Assembly (NCBI GenBank): GCA_036351255.1
Contig: JAZBOS010000054.1
Coordinates: 1 to 64,000 of the forward strand
From: Bacteroides sp.
GTDB lineage: Bacteria > Bacteroidota > Bacteroidia > Bacteroidales > UBA7960
Length of the DNA: 64,000 bases
Reading direction: 5' to 3'
Shown here: one piece after another, positions 26,595 through 36,065 of the stretch
How the letters are laid out: each line of letters starts with the position of its first letter
Position numbering within the stretch: position 1 is the stretch's first letter
Program-made: the position numbers and the translations under genes
Notes under the pieces: generated by a model
Database searches by the model: none
Seen by the model: the letters and a program-made list of their open reading frames with translations, nothing else
What the model was told of the DNA's origin: nothing

Positions 26595-28622
26595 TTAATA
26601 AAATTTCTCATTCATAAGTTTCTCAAGTGATAACAGTTCATCACGGAATTTGGCCGCTTCAATAAAATCAAGTGCTTTGGCGGCCTTTTCCATTTCCTTC
26701 CTGGTGCGTATCATAGCCTTTTGTAATTGTTCCTTGCTCATAAACCGAACTACAGGGTCAGCAGCAATATCTGTCGTTTCCTTTTCAATGTATGCCTTCT
26801 GAACATTCTTCCCAATGCCAGCCACAGAGGTCTGGCCATGAATGGATTCTACCGACCGGCGAATCTGGGCTGGCGTGATATCATTTTCCTGATTGTACTT
26901 CAGCTGCTTCTCCCGTTTCCGGTCAGTCTCATCAATGGTTATCCGCATAGACCGGGTGATCTTGTCTGCATACATGATCACCTTGCTGTTAATATTCCTG
27001 GCTGCCCTTCCGGAGGTCTGTATCAACGAGCGTTCTGAACGCAGGAAGCCTTCCTTATCAGCATCGAGGATTGCCACCAGGGATACCTCAGGCAGATCGA
27101 GCCCTTCGCGAAGGAGGTTAACCCCGATCAGCACATCAAAATTCCCAAGCCGCAGATCACGCAGAATTTCAACCCTTTCCAGGGTATCCACATCCGAGTG
27201 GATATAACGGGCGCTAATTCCTGCTCTTGTCAGGTATTTAGTCAGTTCTTCCGCCATGCGCTTTGTTAAGGTCGTCACCAACACCCGTTCATCCTTATCT
27301 GACCGAAGACTGATCTCCTCAAGCAGGTCATCAATCTGATTCAGGCTTGGCCTCACTTCAATCACCGGCTCGAGCAATCCTGTGGGCCTGATCAGCTGTT
27401 CGACCACCACGCCTTCGCTTTTCTGCAGCTCGTATTCGGCCGGGGTGGCGCTTACAAAGATCACCTGATGCATGATCTCTTCAAATTCGTCAAATTTTAA
27501 AGGACGGTTATCCAGGGCCGCTGGAAGCCTGAAGCCATATTCCACCAGGTTTTGCTTTCGCGAAAAGTCACCACCATACATGGCGCGAACCTGGGGAATG
27601 GTTACGTGGCTCTCGTCAATGACCATCAAGAAGTCAGGAGGAAAATAATCAAGCAGGCAGAAAGGCCTGGCCCCGGTCTTTCTGCCGTCAAAATAACGGG
27701 AGTAGTTTTCTATTCCCGGGCAATACCCCAGCTCGCGAATCATTTCAAGGTCATAGTTGACCCGGTCTTCCAGCCGCTTGGCTTCCAGCTCGCGCCCCTG
27801 ATCCCGGAAAAAGTTTGTCTGTTTGACCAGATCATCCTGGATCTGCCTTATAGCCGATTCCATACGATCCTTGGAAGTAACAAAAATATTGGCAGGGTAA
27901 ATGGCCATGTGCTCCATTTCCCCAATCTTTTTTCCGTTTGTCGGGTCAATGGTCTCAAGCGTTTCGATCTCATCGCCCCAAAAAATAATACGGTAAGCCA
28001 CATCGGCATAAGCCGGGAATACATCCACTGTATCACCCTGAACCCGGAAATTTCCACGATTAAAATCTGCCTGTGTACGGCTATAAAGGCTGGTAACCAA
28101 CTGATGCAACAATTTGTTCCGGCTTATTACGTCTCCTTTTGAGATGCGTACAATGTTCTCATTAAAATCCTCCGGGTTTCCAATACCATAAATACACGAA
28201 ACCGAGCTGACAACAATCACATCCCGACGACCTGAAAGCAAGGCACTCGAAGCACTTAAGCGCAGCTTCTCAATCTCATCGTTGATAGACAGGTCCTTCT
28301 CAATATAGGTATTTGTAGTGGGAATGTAGGCCTCAGGCTGGTAATAATCATAATAAGAGACAAAATATTCCACGGCATTTCCCGGGAAAAATTGCTTAAA
28401 CTCCCCGTATAACTGAGCAGCAAGGGTCTTATTGTGGCTGAGTACCAGCGTGGGACGCTGAACCTGCTCCACCACATTGGCGATGGTAAAGGTTTTTCCA
28501 GACCCGGTCACCCCCAACAGGGTTTGCGCAGGGATCTCCGCCTGAAGGCCTTCTACCAGCTGTGCAATCGCTTCAGGCTGATCACCCGTAGGCTGAAAAT
28601 CGGAAACCAGTTTAAACGCCAT
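26595..28622 (-). CDS. uvrB: Excinuclease ABC subunit UvrB
   Basis: The 675-residue DNA damage-verifying helicase subunit of nucleotide excision repair. Walker A is GVTGSGKT (37-44), the beta-hairpin region [16 protein letters not shown] inserts at the lesion, Walker B lies in the MVIDESH segment, and the C-terminal UVR domain ([25 protein letters not shown]) contacts UvrC. Length is normal. A -7-like element precedes it, and the M23 gene follows in the same direction. Confidence 0.98.
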   Translation of the reverse strand: MAFKLVSDFQPTGDQPEAIAQLVEGLQAEIPAQTLLGVTGSGKTFTIANVVEQVQRPTLVLSHNKTLAAQLYGEFKQFFPGNAVEYFVSYYDYYQPEAYIPTTNTYIEKDLSINDEIEKLRLSASSALLSGRRDVIVVSSVSCIYGIGNPEDFNENIVRISKGDVISRNKLLHQLVTSLYSRTQADFNRGNFRVQGDTVDVFPAYADVAYRIIFWGDEIETLETIDPTNGKKIGEMEHMAIYPANIFVTSKDRMESAIRQIQDDLVKQTNFFRDQGRELEAKRLEDRVNYDLEMIRELGYCPGIENYSRYFDGRKTGARPFCLLDYFPPDFLMVIDESHVTIPQVRAMYGGDFSRKQNLVEYGFRLPAALDNRPLKFDEFEEIMHQVIFVSATPAEYELQKSEGVVVEQLIRPTGLLEPVIEVRPSLNQIDDLLEEISLRSDKDERVLVTTLTKRMAEELTKYLTRAGISARYIHSDVDTLERVEILRDLRLGNFDVLIGVNLLREGLDLPEVSLVAILDADKEGFLRSERSLIQTSGRAARNINSKVIMYADKITRSMRITIDETDRKREKQLKYNQENDITPAQIRRSVESIHGQTSVAGIGKNVQKAYIEKETTDIAADPVVRFMSKEQLQKAMIRTRKEMEKAAKALDFIEAAKFRDELLSLEKLMNEKFY

Positions 28623-28637
28623 GAAGTAATTTTTTTA

Positions 28638-28645
28638 CAAAAATA
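28638..28645 (-). promoter_or_regulatory. -7 promoter element before uvrB
   Basis: The reverse strand reads TATTTTTG (TAnnTTTG), 16 bases upstream of the uvrB ATG. The -33 element is not clear. Confidence 0.35.
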
Positions 28646-28660
28646 ATCATTTGCCCGGCT

Positions 28661-28698
28661 GAAAAAGAAAAAGGGTTACCAGGCAAACTGATAACCCC
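28661..28698 (-). terminator. Terminator after the small barrel gene
   Basis: Reverse-strand hairpin GGGTTA/TAACCC with a 13-base loop, followed by TTTTTCTTTTT. It lies 20 bases past the stop at 28719. Confidence 0.65.
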
Positions 28699-28718
28699 AA
28701 GACAAAAAAATAATAACT

Positions 28719-29186
28719 TTAGAATACATACCGAATGGTAATTCCACCACCGACCCAGAAACGTGTTACATCAATAATATCCAGGGCAGGAATAATATCG
28801 ACCCCTATAGAAACAGGGATTTCGTCAATTTTGTACTCAAGGCCAACCACGCCGTTGACCCCTAAACCAGTATGATTACCGGCAACGGTCCATGAGGGGT
28901 GGCGAGCATCGCTGTAAAAGCCAATAAAAGCTCCGGCCCCATAATACCAGTTTAGTCCGGGCACGTCAAAAGCGTTGGTGTGCCGCTGATACATCCCTGA
29001 GATAAACAAGCCGCCATAATGGATGGCACCTACCACCTCAAAAGCATCATTGGAAGAAATGAATTGCTTGAAAGTAAGACCATTAAAAACCCCACCACGA
29101 CCGCCAATTCCGGTATTGTAATCTTGGGCGACACCCGTATTAATAAAGAAAACGGCGAGAAAAGCCAGAACAATGATTCTTTTCAT
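28719..29186 (-). CDS. Small outer-membrane barrel-like protein
   Basis: A 155-residue protein with a signal peptide (cleavage after about residue 20, NTGVAQ). The mature part alternates Gly/aromatic strands (GGRGGVFNGLTFKQFI, VVGAIHYGGLFISGMY, ITIRYVF) and ends with an aromatic residue, consistent with a small outer-membrane beta-barrel. No catalytic motif is visible and I do not recognise a named family. It is a single reverse gene with its own terminator. Confidence 0.65.
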   Translation of the reverse strand: MKRIIVLAFLAVFFINTGVAQDYNTGIGGRGGVFNGLTFKQFISSNDAFEVVGAIHYGGLFISGMYQRHTNAFDVPGLNWYYGAGAFIGFYSDARHPSWTVAGNHTGLGVNGVVGLEYKIDEIPVSIGVDIIPALDIIDVTRFWVGGGITIRYVF

Positions 29187-29253
29187 AGCAAATAATTTGT
29201 TGAATAAAAAAATAAAAATTAAAGATAATCAAATCTTCTGAATCTTTCAAATC

Positions 29254-30411
29254 TTACCTGCCAGTTGTTGCATTCGGCAGGTTCAGCACTACACTTAACG
29301 GAAAATGATCGGAGAACTTCGAATCCCCCCTAAGATAATTGTATGGCTTAAAATGAGAGCTATACAGGATATAATCGATCCGGAAGCCAGGGATGCTTCG
29401 GGTATAGGTACTGCCCCAACCACGGCCACTGCGGAAAGCATCATGTAGATTGCGCGACAGCAGCCGATAAACATAGGAGGCAGGAGTATCGTTAAAATCC
29501 CCTGCCAGGATTACCGGGTAAGGGCATTCGCTGATGTGTGCTGCCACTACTTCTGCCTGAGGCACCCTACTTATAAAGGCCCTTTTCAGACGGCCAATGA
29601 TTCTTCGACCCTGTTCCTTGAAAGTTTGCTCCTCTTTGCTACCCTGTGCTATGTTGATCATATTTTCTACAAACATGTGATCTTCCTCACTTAACCCAAT
29701 GGATTCGAAATGAAGGTTATAAACCCTTACGGTGTCAGTGCCAATCAAAAGATCGGTGTAGATGCAAAGGTTGCCTGCCCCAGTTCGAAAAATGATCTTG
29801 CCTTTATGCACGATGGGGTAAGCGCTAAAGGTAGCCAATCCAAAAAAATTCACATCCTTGGATGATCGGGTATACTCAAAATGACTATACCTGGCACGCA
29901 GAAAGGTGGATAAGGTGTCCAGGGTCTTAAACTGACCCTTGCGGTCATGTACAAACTCCTGAAAACAAATGATATCAAAATCCTCCTGCTCCAGATAATG
30001 GTAAATATTATTACGGTTGGTGAAATTCAGTGTCCAGCCAGGTCCGTAATTATATAAATCGAAATTGCGAACATTATAACTTAAAACCTTCAGGTTAACA
30101 CCCTCCTCAGGCAATGATTTGTGGATTTCATTCCACTGGAAATAATTCCTAATATGCCCGAGACCCAACAGAACAACCACCAGCGAAAGCAACAAATACT
30201 TCTTCCGGAAAATAAGCCAGAAAACAATAAAAAACAGGTTTGCAAAAAGCAGAAGGGGATAAGCCAGACCAAGAAAAGCCATTGGCCAGAATTGGGCAGG
30301 GCTGATGTAGGCCGCAAGGTAGGAAAGTAGTAAAAGCAACGCAACCCCTGCGTTGATCATCAGAAATGCCTTCCCGGTAAAAGACAGACTTTTTTTTCGT
30401 TTACCTGTCAT
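29254..30411 (-). CDS. Membrane-anchored endonuclease/exonuclease/phosphatase family protein
   Basis: A 385-residue protein. Three N-terminal membrane helices (about residues 12-90) are followed by a DNase I-like domain: VLSYNVRNFD with the metal-site Asn, IICFQEF with the catalytic Glu, LAGDFNDTP, and a final SDHFPLSVVL with the catalytic Asp-His. The family includes nucleases, sphingomyelinases and inositol phosphatases, and the substrate here is unknown. It sits 15 bases after a rhomboid gene, in the mutL/rhomboid cluster conserved in Bacteroidota. Confidence 0.85.
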   Translation of the reverse strand: MTGKRKKSLSFTGKAFLMINAGVALLLLLSYLAAYISPAQFWPMAFLGLAYPLLLFANLFFIVFWLIFRKKYLLLSLVVVLLGLGHIRNYFQWNEIHKSLPEEGVNLKVLSYNVRNFDLYNYGPGWTLNFTNRNNIYHYLEQEDFDIICFQEFVHDRKGQFKTLDTLSTFLRARYSHFEYTRSSKDVNFFGLATFSAYPIVHKGKIIFRTGAGNLCIYTDLLIGTDTVRVYNLHFESIGLSEEDHMFVENMINIAQGSKEEQTFKEQGRRIIGRLKRAFISRVPQAEVVAAHISECPYPVILAGDFNDTPASYVYRLLSRNLHDAFRSGRGWGSTYTRSIPGFRIDYILYSSHFKPYNYLRGDSKFSDHFPLSVVLNLPNATTGR

Positions 30412-30426
30412 ATGAACCCAATGATA

Positions 30427-31311
30427 TTATTCCTTGTCACCCATTTTAAACAACAATTCCTTTTCCTTGCTACTCAGGCTTTCGTAACCGCTCTGTGAGA
30501 TTTTATCGAGTATCCGGTCGATCTCTTTCTGCCTGTCCGCACGCTTATCATTGTATTCTTCATCGCTCAGGGGCCTTCCTTGGCTATGATTTACCCTCAT
30601 TCTGGGCTTTCTTGAGAACATTGAACCCACCGATTTGAACCAATTGCTGATCCCACGGGCAGGATCTTTCCCTGAAAGCCGCATTTTGGCATATACAAAG
30701 CCCCAGAAAGCACCGCCGAGATGAGCGATATGACCACCGGGATTACCCCGTTCGATGCTTAAAATATCTATCAAAACGAATACCAGGGCAATATATTTCA
30801 ATTTGATCCGCCCCACCAATAGTAAAGGTAGTTCAAAGTCAGGCATATAAACCGAAATGGCAATAAAAATCGCTAATACCGATGCCGAAGCACCCAAGGC
30901 AACACCAACAGACCTGACATCATTGAAAACCGGAAACAGGTTAAAGGCCAAAATAAAAAACAATGCACCCCAAAGCCCACCGAGAATATAAGTGGCTGTC
31001 AACCTTCCAGCCCCGATAAAATCGCTGAAAAGCCTGCCCCCGACATACAGCATGATCATATTAAAGATCAGGTGGAAAAAGTCAAAGTGCAGAAACATAT
31101 AGGTCAGCGCCGACCAAGGCCTGGTTAAAATCACCACTGGGTTTGAAGAGATCCCAAGCCAGTTCGTCATCACTTCCCCGGCTCCCTGAACATTCCAGAG
31201 GAAAAAGATCAGACGCACAAAATTGACCAGTATGAAAACCCCCAGGTTAATCATGATCAGCCTGGCCAATATCGAGCCTTTCAGAAAAAACTGCTTTAAT
31301 TCTTTAAACAT
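30427..31311 (-). CDS. Rhomboid intramembrane serine protease (first of two)
   Basis: A 294-residue polytopic protease. Six hydrophobic segments are visible, with the nucleophile in GASASVLA and the catalytic His in HIAHLGGAFWGF. The LTYMFLHFDFFHLIFNMIMLYVGG stretch is the conserved H-x2-N region of TM2. The C-terminal 70 residues are a charged cytoplasmic tail (RPLSDEEYNDKRADRQKEIDRILDKI), a known extra domain in Bacteroidota rhomboids. Substrates are unknown. It lies between a second rhomboid 25 bases upstream and the endonuclease-like gene. Confidence 0.92.
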   Translation of the reverse strand: MFKELKQFFLKGSILARLIMINLGVFILVNFVRLIFFLWNVQGAGEVMTNWLGISSNPVVILTRPWSALTYMFLHFDFFHLIFNMIMLYVGGRLFSDFIGAGRLTATYILGGLWGALFFILAFNLFPVFNDVRSVGVALGASASVLAIFIAISVYMPDFELPLLLVGRIKLKYIALVFVLIDILSIERGNPGGHIAHLGGAFWGFVYAKMRLSGKDPARGISNWFKSVGSMFSRKPRMRVNHSQGRPLSDEEYNDKRADRQKEIDRILDKISQSGYESLSSKEKELLFKMGDKE

Positions 31312-31336
31312 CCCAAATCTTAATGGTTATGAATAG

Positions 31337-32182
31337 TTAATAAAACCTGTCCTTCCTTTTCTTTCGCCAATAACGGATCAGAAGATAACCAAAAATCATG
31401 CCCCCAAGATGGGCAAAATGAGCCACATTGTCCCCGCCACGTCCCGAGATGCCAAAAAACAATTCCAGCGCACCGTAGATCATGACGAAATATTTAGCCT
31501 TAATGGGAATGGCAAAAAACACATAAATCAACGAGTTCGGAAACAACATTCCAAAGGCCAGCAGAATCCCGAAAACTGCACCCGAAGCGCCCACCACCAC
31601 TGGTGCATTCAGAAAATCAACCCGGTACTGGTTCATGAAATTTACTGCCCTGACAAGGGCCTCCTGTGGGTTAGTGTTCATCAGGGTGTTGTATTCCTGC
31701 CTGAAAGCCTCAAAATTGGCCTGTATATCATAACTAACCACCTTTAAATGTTCAGAATTGACAAAGGCAAGAACCCCTTCATTGCTGGGGTTCTGCAAAA
31801 ACTGGTCAATGGCCTGAAGGGTAGGGAGCATCTGAAAGTAAACCACCAGGTAATGAATCAGGGCAGCCCCAAACCCAGTCACAAAGTAATAAATGATAAA
31901 GCGTTTCGAACCCCAAACATTTTCAAGCAGATTACCAAACATCCACAGGGCAAACATATTAAAGAACAGGTGGGTGAAATTCCCATGCATAAACATGTAG
32001 GTCACCAATTGGTATGGGTTAAAATTTGTTGCCCCGAAAAAATGTAAACCAAAGATCCGGTAAAGATCAATGTTGAATGTAGTATCGAGGGCGATGGTTG
32101 CCAGAAAGAACAAACCGTTAATGATCAGCAGGTTCTTGACGGCAGGGGGGAGCATGTTAAAGCCTCCGGAAGCTAATCGCAT
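31337..32182 (-). CDS. Rhomboid intramembrane serine protease (second of two)
   Basis: A 281-residue rhomboid with nucleophile motif GASGAVFG, catalytic His in FAHLGGMIFGY, and TM2 segment YMFMHGNFTHLFFNMFALWMFG. A long loop (about residues 110-180) between helices is an insertion relative to GlpG-type proteins. The annotated ATG is 32182. Met10 (ATG at 32155, giving MLPPAVKNLLIING) is equally plausible and closer to the family N-terminus. Pairing with the other rhomboid suggests a division of substrates, which is inference. Confidence 0.92.
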   Translation of the reverse strand: MRLASGGFNMLPPAVKNLLIINGLFFLATIALDTTFNIDLYRIFGLHFFGATNFNPYQLVTYMFMHGNFTHLFFNMFALWMFGNLLENVWGSKRFIIYYFVTGFGAALIHYLVVYFQMLPTLQAIDQFLQNPSNEGVLAFVNSEHLKVVSYDIQANFEAFRQEYNTLMNTNPQEALVRAVNFMNQYRVDFLNAPVVVGASGAVFGILLAFGMLFPNSLIYVFFAIPIKAKYFVMIYGALELFFGISGRGGDNVAHFAHLGGMIFGYLLIRYWRKKRKDRFY

Positions 32183-32284
32183 GGGGCGGGGGTTTTAAGT
32201 GTATTTATTATCAACGCCATTCCTTAATAAATTGTTTGGGGCAGGCAATAATGAAAACAGGTAGGCAAAATTACTAAAATTCGA

Positions 32285-34141
32285 TTATTTGAATCTATCC
32301 GCAAGATCAGACAAAGGAATGATTGTTAGCGTAGGCTTTCCAGCAGGTGACTGATAGGGCATCTCACAGGCAAACAAGGCGTCGGTTAGGGCCAGCATTT
32401 CCTCGTCATTCATAGGTTTTCCGTGCTTCAGGGACAGACGCCTGGCAAGCGATCGTGCCAGGTTGTTGTGCACATCAAGCTTTAACTCCACCTTGTTCAT
32501 CCGGAAGTTTTCCAGAATCCCCTCAATCAGTCCCTGAAGGTATTCGTTTTCCTTGATCTCGCCGGGCACTCCGCTGATCACAAACCCTGTTTTTCCCATA
32601 TGGTCGATGGCAAAACCCAACGCTCGGACCTCTGCAAGCATCTCTTTAAGCAACTCAGCATCCTGCTCGCTCAGGCTTATGTTTTCTGGGAAAAGCAGGC
32701 TTTGCGATCCTACCTTACGCTCCTGCGAGGCCTTCAGAAAGCGTTCAAACAGGATTCGCTCATGCGCACGCTGATGGTCAATGACCATTAGGCCCGACTT
32801 CACCGGAGCCAGGATAAAACGCTGGTGAAGATGCATAGGTTTTTTTGGGCCAGCCTCCACAACAGGTTCCTCCCAGTCGGGCGTCAGGGTAGTCTGCTTA
32901 GGGGTTCCGGCCGCAGGAAGAACTGGACGTTCCACATTCGGAACATCATCATCACCCGGAAATAACTTTTCCCACTGAGAGGGGTTTATGCGTCCGGTTA
33001 AATCGCGGGAAGGGCGGGGACCGCCAGAGGAAGTCTCAAATGGATTGAAGTCTGGGTTAATCGTTATCGTGGGAGGGCGCACCGGCTGATCCTTCCTGAT
33101 ATGCACATCATCAAAGGCCGTCTCCCGCTCAAAATCAAGGGTAGGGGTAATATTATAACGTCCAAGCGCCCGCTTCACCGCAGACTTCAGAATCTGGTAA
33201 ATGTAGCGTTCGTCCTGAAATTTGATTTCGGTCTTTGTGGGATGGACATTCACGTCGATTTGCCCTGGATCTGTCTCCAAAAACAAAAAGAAGCTCGGAA
33301 AAAGGTCTTCAGGGATCAGTTCCTGAAAAGCCTGATCAATGGCGTGATTCAGGTATGGTGAACGGATGAAGCGGTTATTCACGAAGAAAAATTGCTCGCC
33401 GCGTTTCTTTTTAGAATATTCAGGTTTCAGCACAAACCCGTTAATGGAAACGATCTCTGTTTTTTCCTCTACAGGGACAAGCCTTTGATTATAATTGTTT
33501 CCAAACAGGTTGACGATGCGTTGCTTCAGGTTTGACTTTTCAAACTGGTGGGTAAGCTGACCGTTCTGATAATACATAAAGGCCACTTCAGGGTATGCAA
33601 GGGCAACCCGGACCAGCTCATTAAAAATATGGCCCTTTTCAATGGCATCCGATTTCAGGAAGTTTCGCCTGGCGGGGGTATTAAAAAACAGGTTTTTTAC
33701 GGCAATACTGGTTCCTGAAGGGCTTTGACAGGGCTGTTGTGACTCGGTGACGGAGCCTTCAATAATGACTTCTATGCCTAAAGAAGCACCTTCCGGGCGG
33801 GTCTTAAGCTCCACCCGGGCTATGGCAGCAATCGATGCCAGCGCCTCTCCCCGGAAACCCATCGTACGGATCGAGAACAGGTCACTGGCTTGATTGATCT
33901 TTGAAGTGGAATGCCGCTCAAAGCACATCCGGGCATCCGTCTCGCTCATTCCTTTCCCGTTGTCCACAACCTGGATCAACGTCCGGCCAGCATCTTTTAC
34001 GATGAGTTTTATTTGTGTTGCCCCTGAATCAATAGCATTCTCCAGCAATTCCTTGACGGCGGATGCAGGCCGTTGGATGACCTCACCTGCCGCAATCTGG
34101 TTTGCCACCGAATCGGGGAGGAGTTTGATTACATCAGACAT
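32285..34141 (-). CDS. mutL: DNA mismatch repair protein MutL
   Basis: A 618-residue MutL. The N-terminal GHKL ATPase shows ELLENAIDSGAT, DNGKGM and TMGFRGEALASI. The middle is a Pro-rich linker (about 335-425) and the C-terminus is the dimerisation domain. At the endonuclease motif DQHA-x2-E-x4-E the protein reads DHQRAHERILFE: the Asp and both Glu are kept but QHA is changed. The zinc-site CPHGRP is replaced by a longer C-x8-GKPT form. Nicking activity is therefore uncertain. It follows the small membrane protein gene by 25 bases. Confidence 0.96.
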   Translation of the reverse strand: MSDVIKLLPDSVANQIAAGEVIQRPASAVKELLENAIDSGATQIKLIVKDAGRTLIQVVDNGKGMSETDARMCFERHSTSKINQASDLFSIRTMGFRGEALASIAAIARVELKTRPEGASLGIEVIIEGSVTESQQPCQSPSGTSIAVKNLFFNTPARRNFLKSDAIEKGHIFNELVRVALAYPEVAFMYYQNGQLTHQFEKSNLKQRIVNLFGNNYNQRLVPVEEKTEIVSINGFVLKPEYSKKKRGEQFFFVNNRFIRSPYLNHAIDQAFQELIPEDLFPSFFLFLETDPGQIDVNVHPTKTEIKFQDERYIYQILKSAVKRALGRYNITPTLDFERETAFDDVHIRKDQPVRPPTITINPDFNPFETSSGGPRPSRDLTGRINPSQWEKLFPGDDDVPNVERPVLPAAGTPKQTTLTPDWEEPVVEAGPKKPMHLHQRFILAPVKSGLMVIDHQRAHERILFERFLKASQERKVGSQSLLFPENISLSEQDAELLKEMLAEVRALGFAIDHMGKTGFVISGVPGEIKENEYLQGLIEGILENFRMNKVELKLDVHNNLARSLARRLSLKHGKPMNDEEMLALTDALFACEMPYQSPAGKPTLTIIPLSDLADRFK

Positions 34142-34166
34142 GCGTTGGGGGTTTCAGCATGGAAAA

Positions 34167-34433
34167 CTACCTGAGAAAAAAGTAATAGACAAGCACAAAA
34201 ATGACCACCAGGATCATCACCAGCCGCCGGTTTGAAGCTTGACGGTCACGGGTACCCGAAGTTCTTTTCCATCGCATCTGGATGCGATCGCGCAAGGCCT
34301 GTTCGTAGTGATCCCCGCCTTCTTCATAGGCAGTTTTTAAGCGCTTCTCTCGCTCCTCCTTTTTTGCATCATAATACACAGGGCGATAGTTAAACTGCTT
34401 GTTCCTGGGCGTTTTAAAAAAAGTGATAGCCAT
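34167..34433 (-). CDS. Small single-helix membrane protein
   Basis: An 88-residue protein. FFKTPRNKQFNYRPVYYDAKKEE near the N-terminus is a conserved signature of a short Bacteroidota family, sometimes mislabelled riboflavin synthase beta subunit. A basic helix follows, then one C-terminal membrane segment (LVMILVVIFVLVYYFF). A tail-anchored orientation with a cytoplasmic N-terminus is likely. The function is unknown. It sits just upstream of mutL with its own promoter, a position I recall as recurring in the phylum. Confidence 0.75.
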   Translation of the reverse strand: MAITFFKTPRNKQFNYRPVYYDAKKEEREKRLKTAYEEGGDHYEQALRDRIQMRWKRTSGTRDRQASNRRLVMILVVIFVLVYYFFLR

Positions 34434-34459
34434 GGGCTCGGGCGTTTTTCAGGTATTTA

Positions 34460-34490
34460 CAAATTTACACATATTCGGCTGAATGGACAA
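34460..34490 (-). promoter_or_regulatory. Promoter of the small membrane protein/mutL run
   Basis: The reverse strand reads TAAATTTG (34460-34467). TTG (34488-34490) lies 20 bases upstream, a partial -33 element. The start codon is 26 bases downstream. Confidence 0.6.
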
Positions 34491-34523
34491 CCCGATTGCT
34501 CGTTTACCCCCATCAAAAATGCA

Positions 34524-34557
34524 ATAAAAAAGAAAGGCCCCCTTTGGAAGCCTTTTC
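34524..34557 (-). terminator. Terminator after the DUF6580-like gene
   Basis: Reverse-strand hairpin with arms GAAAAGGC and GCCTTTC around a short loop, then a run of T with one A. It lies 25 bases past the stop at 34582. Confidence 0.6.
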
Positions 34558-34581
34558 TGTTTTTTGAAAACACTGAAAGCA

Positions 34582-35106
34582 TTATGCTTGTTTCAGTGAA
34601 GGATAATATTGTTCAACCAGGTAATACCCGCCAAAGAACACCCCACTGTAGAACAGGTCACCCAGGACAGTGGTATGGAAAAATGGAATGGCAGCTATAT
34701 AACTCTGCATCAGTCCTGCAAAATTCTGAGGGTAAAATGGACTACCGATCCACACTGCGAAATTGGTGATCAGAAAGAAAAGGACAGCTGCTACAAGAGC
34801 GCCGCCGAAAACGTTAACAAGCCGGATATTCTTATGCATCAGTGTGCCCAGCAGAACTACCATTGCAAAACTTAAATAAACAGGCACCATAAAGCCGTGA
34901 AAGCCCAGGAACAGATCGCTCAGAAACAGGGCAGCTAGCGGAACCATAAAAGCGAGCCAGCGTTTACCCAGATGGGCACCACCAAAGAGCGCAAGGGCTG
35001 CAACCGGTGTAAAATTCGGGTAATGGGGCACTAACCGCATAATGGCTGCAAACAAAATAATGCCGCTCACTATCAATACTTTGGGAGTAAGAAATTTTAA
35101 GTTCAT
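34582..35106 (-). CDS. DUF6580-like membrane protein
   Basis: A 174-residue integral membrane protein with about five hydrophobic segments. PNFTPVAALALFGGAHLGKRW followed by PLAALFLSDLFLGFH is the signature of a family described as putative transport proteins of the S-component type; the substrate is unknown. I chose the ATG at 35106. A frame open to GTG 35148 would start inside a promoter-like TACTTTTG and add 14 residues that are not conserved. It is a single gene with its own terminator, and no energy-coupling partner is adjacent. Confidence 0.75.
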   Translation of the reverse strand: MNLKFLTPKVLIVSGIILFAAIMRLVPHYPNFTPVAALALFGGAHLGKRWLAFMVPLAALFLSDLFLGFHGFMVPVYLSFAMVVLLGTLMHKNIRLVNVFGGALVAAVLFFLITNFAVWIGSPFYPQNFAGLMQSYIAAIPFFHTTVLGDLFYSGVFFGGYYLVEQYYPSLKQA

Positions 35107-35147
35107 TGCTAAAGAGTAAATGGTTGGGTTTTCAAAGTAATCAGTCA

Positions 35148-35155
35148 CAAAAGTA
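35148..35155 (-). promoter_or_regulatory. -7 promoter element before the DUF6580-like gene
   Basis: The reverse strand reads TACTTTTG, 41 bases before the ATG at 35106. No exact -33 element at the expected distance. Confidence 0.4.
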
Positions 35156-35269
35156 AAAAATCATTTCAACTTAAAACATCCCATTCCGGAAAATTGTTCT
35201 TGACCAGTCCCTAAAAAAGGGTATTCCTTGTTTTCCAGGGCGATTTCCCAAAAGCTGTAACCTTTATGT

Positions 35270-35291
35270 AAGGTTTCTTTAAGGTTTCTTT
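35270..35291. repeat. Two-copy tandem repeat upstream of a Spy-like gene
   Basis: The 11-base unit AAGGTTTCTTT occurs twice in direct succession, about 80 bases upstream of the ATG at 35372. A related AAACCTTTCTTT follows about 15 bases later. It could be a regulatory site or chance slippage. Confidence 0.5.
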
Positions 35292-35371
35292 AACCCAGCC
35301 TAATTAAACCTTTCTTTACCTTCGTTATCAAATAAATGAAACAAAAATAATAACCCCAAAATTGAACTGTT

Positions 35372-35863
35372 ATGAAAAATAAATTGATTTTCACCCTTGG
35401 ATTGGCCATTCTAATGTTTAGCGCAACGACTGTATCTGCCCAGCGTGGCCGGAATTTTGACAGGCAACGCCCTGAGCCCCGTCAGGCTGCCCTCAACATC
35501 GACAATTTAACGGCTGAACAGGAAGCTAAAATTCAGTCCCTGCGCACGGCACAATTGGAACAGCGATTGAAGTTCCGCAACCAGATGGATGAGCTGCGTG
35601 CCCGCAAACAGACGCTGATGACGGAAAAGAACCCTGACATGAATGCGGTAAATGCAGTAATTGATCAGATGACCACCCTGCGTGGTGAAATGGCAAAGCA
35701 AGCTGTAGAACACCGCCAGGAAATCCGGAACCTGCTTACTGATGAGCAAAGGGTAAAATTTGATGCACGCACACAACAAGGCCCGCGTCAGGGGATGGAT
35801 CGCAGCCCCCGGGGTCCTCGTCAGGATTTTGAACGCAGATCCAATGCGCGTGGCAGAAGGTAA
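35372..35863 (+). CDS. Periplasmic Spy/CpxP-like (LTxxQ) protein
   Basis: A 163-residue exported protein. A signal peptide ends at VSAQ (residue 24). The mature helices carry two LTxxQ-type motifs, LTAEQEAKIQSLR and LTDEQRVKFDAR, as in Spy and CpxP, periplasmic chaperones or stress sensors. The C-terminus is a disordered Arg/Gly/Gln-rich tail. A second, more distant relative is at 55252-55740. Expression under envelope or metal stress is inferred from the family. A strong terminator follows. Confidence 0.82.
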   Translation: MKNKLIFTLGLAILMFSATTVSAQRGRNFDRQRPEPRQAALNIDNLTAEQEAKIQSLRTAQLEQRLKFRNQMDELRARKQTLMTEKNPDMNAVNAVIDQMTTLRGEMAKQAVEHRQEIRNLLTDEQRVKFDARTQQGPRQGMDRSPRGPRQDFERRSNARGRR

Positions 35864-35886
35864 GATTTATTGAATCACTCAAATTT

Positions 35887-35929
35887 AAACAGGGTGTCCC
35901 CAAGTTTGGAGGCACCCTGTTTTGTTTTT
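35887..35929 (+). terminator. Terminator after the Spy-like gene
   Basis: A 10-bp stem, AAACAGGGTG/CACCCTGTTT, with a 16-base loop and a T-rich tail, 24 bases past the stop codon. Confidence 0.88.
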
Positions 35930-36065
35930 AAACAATAATTTCGGGAATTGCCCAACAGGACAATAATTCATTTTTCTACCCAGACATGAACATCTGCTTT
36001 TTTTGCTGGATTATGCCTGCTAAATTAACCTTTTGATTTTCAAACAAAAACCAACCGGCCATTGA

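Noticed and set aside
35156..35371. Possible riboswitch upstream of the DUF6580-like or Spy-like gene
   Set aside because: No recognisable conserved riboswitch core on either strand.
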